Shown here piece after piece: positions 1-5,424 of a DNA stretch of 7,328 nt. This DNA comes from Eudoraea sp. Lineage in GTDB: Bacteria; Bacteroidota; Bacteroidia; Flavobacteriales; Flavobacteriaceae. Position 1 is the stretch's first letter; the number at the start of each line of letters is the position of its first letter. The DNA lies in NCBI GenBank assembly GCA_024642325.1, contig JAHEBI010000118.1:1-7328 (forward strand), read 5' to 3'. Both the position numbers and the translations under genes were made by a program. A model generated the notes under the pieces. The model did not search any database and was not told the DNA's origin. It saw nothing but the letters and a program-made list of their open reading frames with translations.

Positions 1-1
1 T

Positions 2-1351
2 CCCCGGTTCAATAGCCGACTGGTGTCCATCTGCCCCCAGGGTAATCCACCAGTCTGAATTTAGTATGCCAACTTCATTTCTTGTTCTGGAAGGACCTCC
101 ATGTGAGCCATTATCCTGAGTCCCGCCATATATGTTGTAAAATGGTTCACTATCATCTACGGCTACTTTATAGTATTGGGTTACAGGCAGATTTGAAATA
201 AATTTCCAGCTTTTGGTAAGGTCAAAACTTTCGTATAAACCTCCATCTGTTCCAAAAATCACATAATTTGGGTCAGATGCTTTAAAAGCCATGGCATGAC
301 TGTCTACATGTTTTCCTTCTTCGTTCATGTTTTCGAACGTTTTCCCGTGATCGTCAGATATTTTTACATAGTTGTTCATCAGGTATAATCTGCCTTCCCG
401 ATGTGGGGATGCGTATAATTCCTGATAATAATGAGGGCCGGTACCACCGGAAACAGTATTAGATTGTTTGCTCCACGACTGCCCACCGTTGGAGGAAACA
501 AAAATACCGCCAGTCATGCGTTCCAGTTCAATGGCAGCATAGATCATATTATGGTCAAAAGGATTCATGGCCAGGCCAATTTTACCAAGTTTAACTTTTG
601 GGATTCCGGTAGTTAATTTTTCCCAGGTCTCTCCTCCGTCGGTACTTTTATGTATTCCTGATCCGGGCCCCCCACCCATATAAGCGGCCACGGTTCTGTG
701 CCTGTCCCAGGTTGCAGCATATAGTATATCAGGATTTTCAGGATCGATCAATAAGTCCGTGGCGCCTGTCCACTGCTCATTCCCCAGGGTTCTATTCCAG
801 GTGCCACCACCATCGGTAGTCTTGTAGACTCCCCGCTCACCACCTTCACTCCAAAGTGGTCCTTGAGCAGCTACCCAGATAATGTTTGAATCTTCCGGGT
901 GAATCAGAATTTTGGATATGTGTTCAGATTTCTTAAGGCCCATGTTTTTCCAGGTCCCCCCATCGTCATGGCTTACGTATATTCCATCACCAAAACCTAC
1001 ATGACGTCCACCTACATTTTCCCCTGAGCCTACCCAGATGGTGCTGGGTTTAGATGCATCAATAGTGACACAACCTATGGAATAGGCAGATTCTTTATCG
1101 AAAACCGGATTCCAGGTAGTCCCGGAATTGGTGGTTTTCCAAACCCCGCCAGAGCCTATGGCTATATACCATACATTCTCGTTTTTAGGATGAATGGCAA
1201 TATCAGCCACCCGACCTGAGGTAAATGCAGGACCTAAATTTCGAAAATTTAAACCTTGATAAGGGTCTTCTTTTGTTTCCTGAGCCTGACTATTATTTAG
1301 TAGTCCAAGGCTAAGCACTAATGCAAGAATAAAACATCTCCTGATTTTCAT
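2..1351 (-). CDS. Exported BNR/Asp-box (VPS10/sortilin-like) beta-propeller protein, N-terminal part
   Basis: This is a partial gene: 450 uninterrupted codons are visible and the 3' part lies beyond the left edge. Residues 1-24 form a Sec signal peptide (MKIRR, a hydrophobic stretch, then SQA before Gln24), so the protein is exported. The rest is a string of propeller blades with Asp-box signatures (S/T-x-D/N-x-G-x-T/S-W), at about residues 71-80 (WKTTNSGTTW), 125-134, 176-185, 234-243, 284-293 and a degenerate one near 330-339. A conserved stretch near 407-422 (YGGTQDNGSHGGPSRT) matches the large Bacteroidota proteins annotated as WD40/YVTN/BNR-like or 'glycosyl hydrolase', which usually run to about 1000 residues, so roughly half is probably missing. 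Catalytic activity is not demonstrated for this family and no sialidase active site is evident here, so the enzyme label should be avoided. An in-frame ATG at 1357 (two codons upstream) is an alternative start. Its substrate is unknown. Confidence 0.88.
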   Translation of the reverse strand, partial: MKIRRCFILALVLSLGLLNNSQAQETKEDPYQGLNFRNLGPAFTSGRVADIAIHPKNENVWYIAIGSGGVWKTTNSGTTWNPVFDKESAYSIGCVTIDASKPSTIWVGSGENVGGRHVGFGDGIYVSHDDGGTWKNMGLKKSEHISKILIHPEDSNIIWVAAQGPLWSEGGERGVYKTTDGGGTWNRTLGNEQWTGATDLLIDPENPDILYAATWDRHRTVAAYMGGGPGSGIHKSTDGGETWEKLTTGIPKVKLGKIGLAMNPFDHNMIYAAIELERMTGGIFVSSNGGQSWSKQSNTVSGGTGPHYYQELYASPHREGRLYLMNNYVKISDDHGKTFENMNEEGKHVDSHAMAFKASDPNYVIFGTDGGLYESFDLTKSWKFISNLPVTQYYKVAVDDSEPFYNIYGGTQDNGSHGGPSRTRNEVGILNSDWWITLGADGHQSAIEPG

Positions 1352-1611
1352 AAACATATAATTTTTAGAAGTCCGAATGTAATTAAAATTGAACAAAATG
1401 TCTTTCTATAAGAATTAAAATACTGCTAGAAAGACAGAAAAAAAGATCATTACTTACATCATCTAATACGCTATGTGCAGGAATAATATAAGGAAATGGG
1501 TTAATATTATTATGAAGTTTTAATTTATGTAAAGGTTTTTAATACATTTAATTATAATACTTTATAATATATAATACATCAACCACACTTTGCTTATTTG
1601 TCATACTAATT
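1352..1611. other. AT-rich intergenic region
   Basis: This 260-base gap lies between two minus-strand genes. Apart from the inverted repeat at 1399-1436 it holds low-complexity AT-rich sequence (notably about 1501-1580, with repeated TAATAC and TATAAT-like words). No open frame with coding character, tRNA or recognisable riboswitch was found. The promoter of the BNR gene should lie here, but no clear TAnnTTTG -7 element with a well-spaced -33 TTG was found. The nearest is TACATTCG on the minus strand just upstream of the start, with a poorly placed TTG. Confidence 0.5.
1399..1436. repeat. Perfect 10-bp inverted repeat upstream of the BNR gene
   Basis: TGTCTTTCTA at 1399-1408 and TAGAAAGACA at 1427-1436 are exact reverse complements separated by 18 bases. 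The element is 48-85 bases upstream of the BNR-protein start and about 175 bases downstream of the stop of the minus-strand gene at 1612. Read on the minus strand the second arm is followed by TTTTG and other T-rich sequence. It may therefore be an intrinsic terminator for the upstream gene, a 5'-leader hairpin, or a two-arm operator. The long loop makes it a mediocre terminator. The symmetry is directly seen; the role is inferred. Confidence 0.5.
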
Positions 1612-1974
1612 TTATATAGGCTGAAGTGTCTTTTTCATTTTCTTATACTCCTTCCATTGCTTCGGATCCAGTATGGTACCCATATATTCTGTTTCCTCTT
1701 TTGATAAATCAATAAGGCTGTTTTTCTTTTCATCAGGACTGGCAGCACCGGTTTTTATTTCATTTTCCCTGACCAATATTTCGGTAATTTTTTTATAAAC
1801 CGCTGATGCCTGCTCCACAGTCATCCCTAATTCGGCCTGATAGGCCTTTACCAGATTAGCAGCTTGCTTCTCCGCATCTGTTTCAGGTATAACCTGGGCA
1901 CTTACAGAATGATTAAAAATAAGGAGTAAGATAATTGGCAGGCCTTTAAAAAAGTTTTTAATTACATTTTTCAT
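1612..1974 (-). CDS. Small exported helical protein, Spy/LTxxQ-like
   Basis: The protein has 120 residues. Residues 1-26 (MKNVIKNFFK, a leucine/isoleucine-rich core, then SVSA before Gln27) form a Sec signal peptide. The mature part of about 94 residues is charged and helical. It contains an LGMTVEQ segment at 49-55 and an ILDPKQWKEY segment at 101-110, the two-helix-pair, 'L-T-x-E-Q' pattern typical of small periplasmic Spy/CpxP-like proteins in Bacteroidota. That similarity is by pattern only; chaperone or metal-stress function is inference. The frame stays open 21 codons further upstream to 2037. The start at 1974 is preferred because it begins exactly at the signal peptide and leaves a promoter-like TATCTTGG on the minus strand just upstream. 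It is divergent from terC across about 137 bases and may share a regulatory region with it. Confidence 0.72.
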   Translation of the reverse strand: MKNVIKNFFKGLPIILLLIFNHSVSAQVIPETDAEKQAANLVKAYQAELGMTVEQASAVYKKITEILVRENEIKTGAASPDEKKNSLIDLSKEETEYMGTILDPKQWKEYKKMKKTLQPI

Positions 1975-2111
1975 AATGGAGATTATATTTGCCAAGATAA
2001 GGATTATTATTGGCTGAATTCTATGGGAGGTTAACATATTTCACTATTGGGAATTACCATTCCAAAATTATAAAAACGTTTCTTTATATTAGCCACAAAA
2101 TAGTTGAAAGA
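1975..2111. promoter_or_regulatory. Divergent promoter region between the Spy-like gene and terC
   Basis: This 137-base gap must carry promoters in both directions. On the minus strand TATCTTGG (about 20 bases before the ATG) matches the Bacteroidota -7 consensus TAnnTTTG at all but one fixed position. On the plus strand TATATTAG (about 2086-2093) is a weaker match. No clear -33 element was seen, and no yybP-ykoY-type manganese riboswitch (which precedes alx in E. coli) could be recognised. The leader is too short for one. Confidence 0.3.
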
Positions 2112-3068
2112 ATGATAATCTGGGTCGCTTTTATTTTTCTTATTTTCATTTTCCTGGCACTTGACCTGGGGGTCTTCAATAAAAAGGATCACATAATCCG
2201 ATCTAAAGAGGCAGCAATCTGGACCGCTGTCTGGTTTACTGTAGCTATGAGTTTTAGCACCGTCATCTATTGGCTTTTTTCTGCTGGTATTATTGATAAT
2301 CCTACAGGATTAACACCCATAGATGCCGTTTTAAAATTTATAACAGGATATTTAATTGAACTCTCCTTAAGTATTGATAATGTATTTGTTATAGCCGTTA
2401 TTTTTTCAGCCTTTGAGATCCCTACGGTTTATCAGCACCGTGTATTATATTGGGGCATACTGGGGGCAATTGTTTTCAGAGCCATTATGATACTCTTTGG
2501 AGTTGTATTAATAAATCAATTTGAATGGATTATATACGCTTTTGGGGTTTTTCTTCTTTATACAGCATTTAAAATGTTGCATACCGGAAATTCTAATTTT
2601 AATCCCAAGGAATCATTTGTTTTTAAACAGATCAAGAAGATTTACCCAATAACCACAATAATTAGAGGTCATAGTTTTTTTATAAAAAAAATGGGGTTAA
2701 CTGTCGCTACCCCTTTATTTGTGGCACTTATAGTAATTGAATTGACCGATGTGATGTTTGCTTTGGATAGTATTCCTGCCATCCTTGCAATAACTGCAGA
2801 TCCGTTTATTGTATTTAGCTCTAATATCCTTGCCATATTAGGATTGCGGTCTATGTATTTTCTGGTTTCCCGAATGCTCGCTAAATTTCGATTTATCCAT
2901 TACAGTTTGGTTGTCATATTGGCCTTCGTAGGTTTTAAAATGCTGTTTGCTGATCACCTCCATTTCCCCGAATGGATTTCCCTTACATTAATTGTTGCAT
3001 CCCTTTTAACGGGAATTGGCACCTCTTTATTAATTCCACAAAAAGAAAAAGTGGCTGAAGACATTTAA
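2112..3068 (+). CDS. TerC/Alx-family integral membrane protein
   Basis: The protein has 318 residues, close to the roughly 320 of E. coli Alx, so it looks complete. It is strongly hydrophobic, with about eight or nine membrane segments. It contains the two hallmark acidic motifs of the family inside membrane helices: ELSLSIDN at 83-90 and ELTDVMFALDS at 210-220, the latter followed by IPAILAITADPFIVFSSNILAILGLR-type sequence (221-246, only partly quoted). The paired acidic residues (E83, D89; E210, D213, D219) are the presumed metal-binding sites. Family members are linked to tellurium resistance (TerC), alkaline response and manganese export (Alx, MeeF/MeeY). Manganese homeostasis is the most likely role here, but no ter-operon partner is adjacent. 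The frame extends upstream to a TTG at 2010. The ATG at 2112, preceded by GAAAGA and starting directly in TM1, is much more plausible. It is convergent with the gene at 3078-3446. Confidence 0.93.
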   Translation: MIIWVAFIFLIFIFLALDLGVFNKKDHIIRSKEAAIWTAVWFTVAMSFSTVIYWLFSAGIIDNPTGLTPIDAVLKFITGYLIELSLSIDNVFVIAVIFSAFEIPTVYQHRVLYWGILGAIVFRAIMILFGVVLINQFEWIIYAFGVFLLYTAFKMLHTGNSNFNPKESFVFKQIKKIYPITTIIRGHSFFIKKMGLTVATPLFVALIVIELTDVMFALDSIPAILAITADPFIVFSSNILAILGLRSMYFLVSRMLAKFRFIHYSLVVILAFVGFKMLFADHLHFPEWISLTLIVASLLTGIGTSLLIPQKEKVAEDI

Positions 3069-3087
3069 GGAAAGTCCTTAGCAATGT
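3061..3087. terminator. Bidirectional hairpin containing both stop codons of a convergent gene pair
   Basis: TAAGGA (3066-3071), loop AAG, TCCTTA (3075-3080) is a perfect 6-bp stem. It is extended by ACATT (3061-3065) pairing with AATGT (3083-3087) across a two-base bulge (GC). The terC stop TAA is the first three bases of the left arm (3066-3068), and the stop of the minus-strand gene is the last three bases of the right arm (3078-3080). A symmetric hairpin can stop transcription from both sides. The flanking U-tract is poor (AATTT on the plus side; on the minus side T-rich sequence begins only some 10 bases away), so terminator function is inferred. Confidence 0.5.
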
Positions 3088-3446
3088 AATTTAGCCATTC
3101 CAATGTATTCGAGCACTTTTAACTCCAGAGTTTTATAAGTTTCCAATTGCTGTAGAATTCGTTCCTTAGCTTCCTCATAGAACAGAGAATGGTCCTTCAA
3201 AGCCCTGATTATTTCTAGATTTGAATTTTTCAAATTCTGAAGACTTTGTTTTATGGTTTCCATTCTATCGTATAACCTTCGGGTTTTAGGCTCACAGACG
3301 TACGATTTTAATTTTTCTTCCAGGGATAAGAGACTTTGATTATTGCGTTCCAGCCTTAACAAAGCACTGTCGCTGCCTGAATTCCTGGGAACACCTGATA
3401 CTGGTCCTATTGCTGTCATTGTAGTGTAATTTTTGGGGATAAACAT
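3078..3446 (-). CDS. Hypothetical charged helical (probable coiled-coil) protein
   Basis: The gene was not recognised. From the start chosen here the product has 122 residues, with no signal peptide or membrane segment, so it is probably cytoplasmic. A short flexible Gly/Ser/Pro-containing N-terminus (about residues 10-27, with GPVSGVPRNSGSDS) is followed by two or three long charged helices (about 27-50, 54-86 and 87-117) with heptad-like Leu/Ile spacing, which suggests a coiled coil or helical hairpin. It ends in His-Cys. The start is uncertain. The frame opens at an ATG at 3482, but that ATG follows T/C-rich sequence. The ATG at 3446 is preceded by an A-run (TAAAAAA), typical of Bacteroidota initiation, and another ATG lies at 3419. 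It stands alone, convergent with terC, and no function can be assigned. Confidence 0.6.
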   Translation of the reverse strand: MFIPKNYTTMTAIGPVSGVPRNSGSDSALLRLERNNQSLLSLEEKLKSYVCEPKTRRLYDRMETIKQSLQNLKNSNLEIIRALKDHSLFYEEAKERILQQLETYKTLELKVLEYIGMAKLHC

Positions 3447-3482
3447 TTTTTTAGCGTGATTAAGGTACGAAATTTTTGACAT

Positions 3483-3667
3483 AAATGGAAGGGCATAAAT
3501 GCGCTATCCGGAACTTTAACTATTTCTTTAAAAATATTTAACTTTTTAGTACTGTTCCAGTCTACCGACAGTGCATAAATATTTTCATTGGATTTTGGAG
3601 GGAATATTTAGGCAAGTCCCGACAGGCAAGCCTGAATTGTTTTTTTAGTAGTTCAGAACAACGGAAA
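3483..3667. other. Intergenic region with short repeats
   Basis: This 185-base gap between two minus-strand genes should hold the terminator of the gene at 3668 and the promoter of the gene at 3446. The only structured part is 3610-3634. There AGGCAAG occurs twice (3610-3616 and 3624-3630), and CAGGC-AA-GCCTG (3623-3634) forms a small dyad followed on the plus strand by a T7 run at 3640-3646. No plus-strand gene needs a terminator here, and on the minus strand no T-run follows the dyad, so its role is unclear. Confidence 0.35.
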
Positions 3668-4027
3668 CTAATGTGATCCTTCCTCGAATTCCAGTCCTGC
3701 GATGACCTTATTCCACTCGTCTGAAAAAGGAGATCGATAGAGTTCTTTTAACAACTTGCGCCGTTGCCTGTCTGAAATATTTAATGTATCCATTATCTCC
3801 AACCTCTTTTGAATAGCAACAACCCTTGCTTTCTTTAATTTCATTCGATCTTCAGGAGAAATTACCAGGTCTGATTCAAACTGCTCCAGGACCGTTCTTT
3901 TTTGAACCGAAAGCCCTTTCTTGTCCTGTTTATTGTGCCCCTGCTGGCCAAAACCTATAGTACTCACGGCGAATAAAAAAACAACAAGTTTTAATTTTCT
4001 CGAAAGTGGTTTAAATATGAGTTTCAT
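3668..4027 (-). CDS. Small exported helical protein of unknown function
   Basis: The protein has 119 residues. Residues 1-27 form a signal peptide: basic MKLIFKPLSRKLK, hydrophobic LVVFLFAVSTIG, then FG before Gln28. The mature part of about 92 residues is very basic/acidic and helical. It has segments LVISPED (54-60) and TLNISDRQ (81-88) that resemble the repeated L-x-[IM]-[ST]-x-[ED]-[QDR] pattern of Spy/LTxxQ-like proteins, and a C-terminal SDEWNKVIAGLEFEE stretch. This pattern resemblance is weak evidence for a periplasmic stress or regulatory role. The frame opens seven codons earlier at a TTG (4048), but the ATG at 4027 is preferred: it has an AGAAGAGA purine stretch upstream and starts at the signal peptide. 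It is divergent from the YceI gene across 146 bases, suggesting possible co-regulation. Confidence 0.68.
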   Translation of the reverse strand: MKLIFKPLSRKLKLVVFLFAVSTIGFGQQGHNKQDKKGLSVQKRTVLEQFESDLVISPEDRMKLKKARVVAIQKRLEIMDTLNISDRQRRKLLKELYRSPFSDEWNKVIAGLEFEEGSH

Positions 4028-4073
4028 TAGCGGTGTTCTCTTCTGCAAAATACTGATTTATAATGAAAAGTAC

Positions 4074-4094
4074 TATAGATTATAGGTTATAGAA
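4074..4094. repeat. Three tandem 7-bp repeats (TATAGNN)
   Basis: TATAGAT, TATAGGT and TATAGAA follow one another without gaps in the divergent promoter region between the exported helical protein and the YceI gene. They are about 47-67 bases upstream of the yceI -7 element. They could be phased regulator sites or simple AT-rich slippage; only the repetition is directly seen. Confidence 0.4.
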
Positions 4095-4102
4095 CCGAAA
4101 AA

Positions 4103-4129
4103 CGATTCAATTATTCACTTTATCGATTC
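4103..4129. promoter_or_regulatory. Direct repeat CGATTC, two helical turns apart, upstream of yceI promoter
   Basis: CGATTC occurs at 4103-4108 and 4124-4129, start-to-start distance 21 bases, i.e. two turns of B-DNA. The downstream copy ends 11 bases before the -7 element at 4141, so the pair covers the place where an activator or repressor would contact the promoter. The spacing and position fit a dimeric regulator site. No specific regulator is identified, and six-base repeats can occur by chance. Confidence 0.3.
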
Positions 4130-4140
4130 TGGAAATAAGC

Positions 4141-4148
4141 TACCTTTG
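4141..4148 (+). promoter_or_regulatory. Bacteroidota -7 promoter element for yceI
   Basis: TACCTTTG is an exact match to the Bacteroidota -7 consensus TAnnTTTG. It lies 25 bases before the TTG start codon at 4174, giving a short A-rich leader (AAAAGAAAAAAA). The -33 position is only T-rich (around TTTATC at about 4119-4124) with no clear TTG. The element overlaps no gene and points the right way, which makes it the best-supported promoter in the window. Confidence 0.55.
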
Positions 4149-4173
4149 GTAAAAGAAAAAAATATTTTAAGCT

Positions 4174-4680
4174 TTGAATTCCTATTCAAGATTCCTGTTT
4201 TGTTTTATAGTATCACTTCAGGTTTTGAGCGCGCAACAGTCTATTACTTCAGCTAAAGTTGGATTTGAATTTGTTTCTAATAATGTTGACGGTACTATTG
4301 AAGGGTTTCAAACCTCATCTAAAGTTTTTCCCGATGATCTTACAAGTTCTGAATTCGAGGGCTCAGTTGTCGTCAATACTTTAAAAACAGGAAATTTTAT
4401 ACGCGACTGGCACTTAAAATCCAGTAAATACTTTGACGAAGAAGAATATCCGCTTATCACTTTCAAAAGTACCGAAGTAATCCCCATTGAAAATGGACTG
4501 AAAGTCATGGGTGTTTTAACTATAAAAGGAATTTCCAAAACAATAAGCTGGCATTTTCAAAAAGATGGAAATACATTAAGGGGATCGACCTCCATATTTA
4601 GTTCTGATTTTAATATTAAGATCAAAAATGACCGAGAAGCAAATAAAGTAGAGATAACTCTTATTCTTCAACTTGGATAG
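4174..4680 (+). CDS. YceI-family periplasmic lipid-binding-like protein (TTG start)
   Basis: The protein has 168 residues. Residues 1-20 are a signal peptide (MNSYSRFLFCFIVSLQVLSA before Gln21), so it is exported. The remainder is a single YceI domain, a lipocalin-like beta-barrel. It has FEFVSNNVDGTIEGF at 31-45, the family-typical RDWHLKSSKYFDEEEYPLITFKS stretch at 77-99 (partly quoted), and GVLTIKGISK at 113-122 near the distal strands. Crystal structures of relatives hold isoprenoid-type lipids, and E. coli YceI is induced by base; the physiological role is not settled. Translation must start at TTG (4174). The in-frame codon at 4168 is a stop, no ATG occurs before residue 112, and the TTG sits exactly at the head of the signal peptide. 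It is transcribed alone from the TACCTTTG promoter and converges with the lipid operon. Confidence 0.92.
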   Translation: MNSYSRFLFCFIVSLQVLSAQQSITSAKVGFEFVSNNVDGTIEGFQTSSKVFPDDLTSSEFEGSVVVNTLKTGNFIRDWHLKSSKYFDEEEYPLITFKSTEVIPIENGLKVMGVLTIKGISKTISWHFQKDGNTLRGSTSIFSSDFNIKIKNDREANKVEITLILQLG

Positions 4681-4704
4681 AAATATCCAGCAAAGCGGTT
4701 ATCA

Positions 4705-4722
4705 AAAAATAAAATAATTTTT
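4705..4722. terminator. Weak AT-only hairpin between convergent transcription units
   Basis: AAAAAT (4705-4710) and ATTTTT (4717-4722) can pair around a six-base loop in the 47-base gap between the YceI gene and the end of the minus-strand lipid operon. On the plus strand a T7 run follows 9 bases later, at the end of the opposing gene. An A/U-only stem is thermodynamically weak, so this is only a tentative shared terminator. Confidence 0.25.
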
Positions 4723-4727
4723 CAGGA

Positions 4728-5159
4728 CTATTTTTTTACCTTAAATACCAATTGATATATTTTACCTACAGCCCAGTTCCCCAGCGGAAAATAAAGTGCA
4801 AAGAAAAGTGCCATCCCCAATGTAAAATTTCGAATCCCAATAATTTGATCCAGAATATTACCTGGAAAAGCATAAGATGTCTTCAAGAAATAGCCTCCAA
4901 ATTCTAAAAAACCCATGGCAACAAGCCCGTATGCATATTGCTTGTAAAAAGGAAGTTCTCGCAATACTAACGAGATAGGAACCATATAGAGTATGTAGCA
5001 GCTTATCACCTGCCACCAGTTGTTAAACCTGGCTATCTCAGCCTCATTGCCGAACCAGTTCATCAACATTCCCCATGCTAAATATACTATGCAGTACAAA
5101 AGCACTAATCTACGGTCTGCCATTATTTTAGTGATCGCCCTGGAGAATAAGGATTTCAT
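4728..5159 (-). CDS. Integral membrane protein, last gene of the ketosynthase/ACP operon
   Basis: The protein has 143 residues and the family was not recognised. It has four likely membrane helices at about 18-36, 49-67, 75-93 and 110-133. The N-terminus (MKSLFSRAITKIMADRR) and C-terminus (VFKVKK) are positively charged, suggesting both ends face the cytoplasm. Conspicuous residues include N34-W-F, the NNWW at 46-49 and the FLEFGGYF segment at 84-91, with an embedded Glu86 that could be functional. It has no signal peptide or known enzymatic motif. The start lies only two bases after the ACP stop, so it is almost certainly co-transcribed and translationally coupled. The context suggests a role in anchoring, transferring or transporting the acyl product at the inner membrane, but this is inference. 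Confidence 0.78.
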   Translation of the reverse strand: MKSLFSRAITKIMADRRLVLLYCIVYLAWGMLMNWFGNEAEIARFNNWWQVISCYILYMVPISLVLRELPFYKQYAYGLVAMGFLEFGGYFLKTSYAFPGNILDQIIGIRNFTLGMALFFALYFPLGNWAVGKIYQLVFKVKK

Positions 5160-5161
5160 GG

Positions 5162-5416
5162 TTATTTTGAACTTCTTTTTTTATCAATAATGGCCATAGC
5201 ATCACTAACTGTTTGCATTTGGTCCATATCATCATTTTCAAGTGTAATATCGAAAGCATCTTCCACATCCAGCACAATATCCACCAGATTAGCAGAATTT
5301 ATATTGAGTTCATTGATAAAGTGACTGTCCGGGGATATATCATCTACCGTAACATCCTCTGGTAAATAGGGCTTTACAATCCCTTTCAATTGTTGATAAT
5401 AGTTTTCTTTTTCCAT
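5162..5416 (-). CDS. Acyl carrier protein (dedicated, non-housekeeping type)
   Basis: The protein has 84 residues, the usual ACP size, and acts in the cytoplasm carrying acyl chains as thioesters on 4'-phosphopantetheine. The four-helix fold is recognisable. The attachment segment is INELNINSANLVDIVLDVED (34-53), with Ser41 as the expected phosphopantetheine site at the start of helix II, followed by acidic residues (D46, D50, E52, D53) for partner recognition. The usual D-S-L is N40-S41-A42 here, a deviation from AcpP that is consistent with a dedicated carrier recognised by its own enzymes. It lies 8 bases after the ketosynthase stop and 2 bases before the membrane-protein start, so it is central to the operon. 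The start ATG at 5416 fits the family length. Confidence 0.92.
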   Translation of the reverse strand: MEKENYYQQLKGIVKPYLPEDVTVDDISPDSHFINELNINSANLVDIVLDVEDAFDITLENDDMDQMQTVSDAMAIIDKKRSSK

Positions 5417-5424
5417 AGTATTGA

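Noticed and set aside
431..616. Open frame on the plus strand inside the BNR gene
   Set aside because: It is antisense to a well-supported 450-codon reading frame with clear Asp-box motifs; it has no recognisable domain and no promoter or leader.
1975..2111. Manganese riboswitch (yybP-ykoY) ahead of terC
   Set aside because: The space is short and also holds a divergent gene's promoter, and none of the conserved riboswitch helices could be recognised by eye.
3610..3646. AGGCAAG direct repeat and CAGGC-AA-GCCTG dyad followed by T7, as a terminator or small-RNA end
   Set aside because: The T-run is on the plus strand where no gene ends, the dyad has a two-base loop, and no promoter for a small RNA was visible upstream; kept only as a note on the intergenic region.
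4308..4538. Minus-strand open frame within the YceI gene
   Set aside because: It lies wholly inside a clear YceI domain on the other strand and shows no protein-like features of its own.
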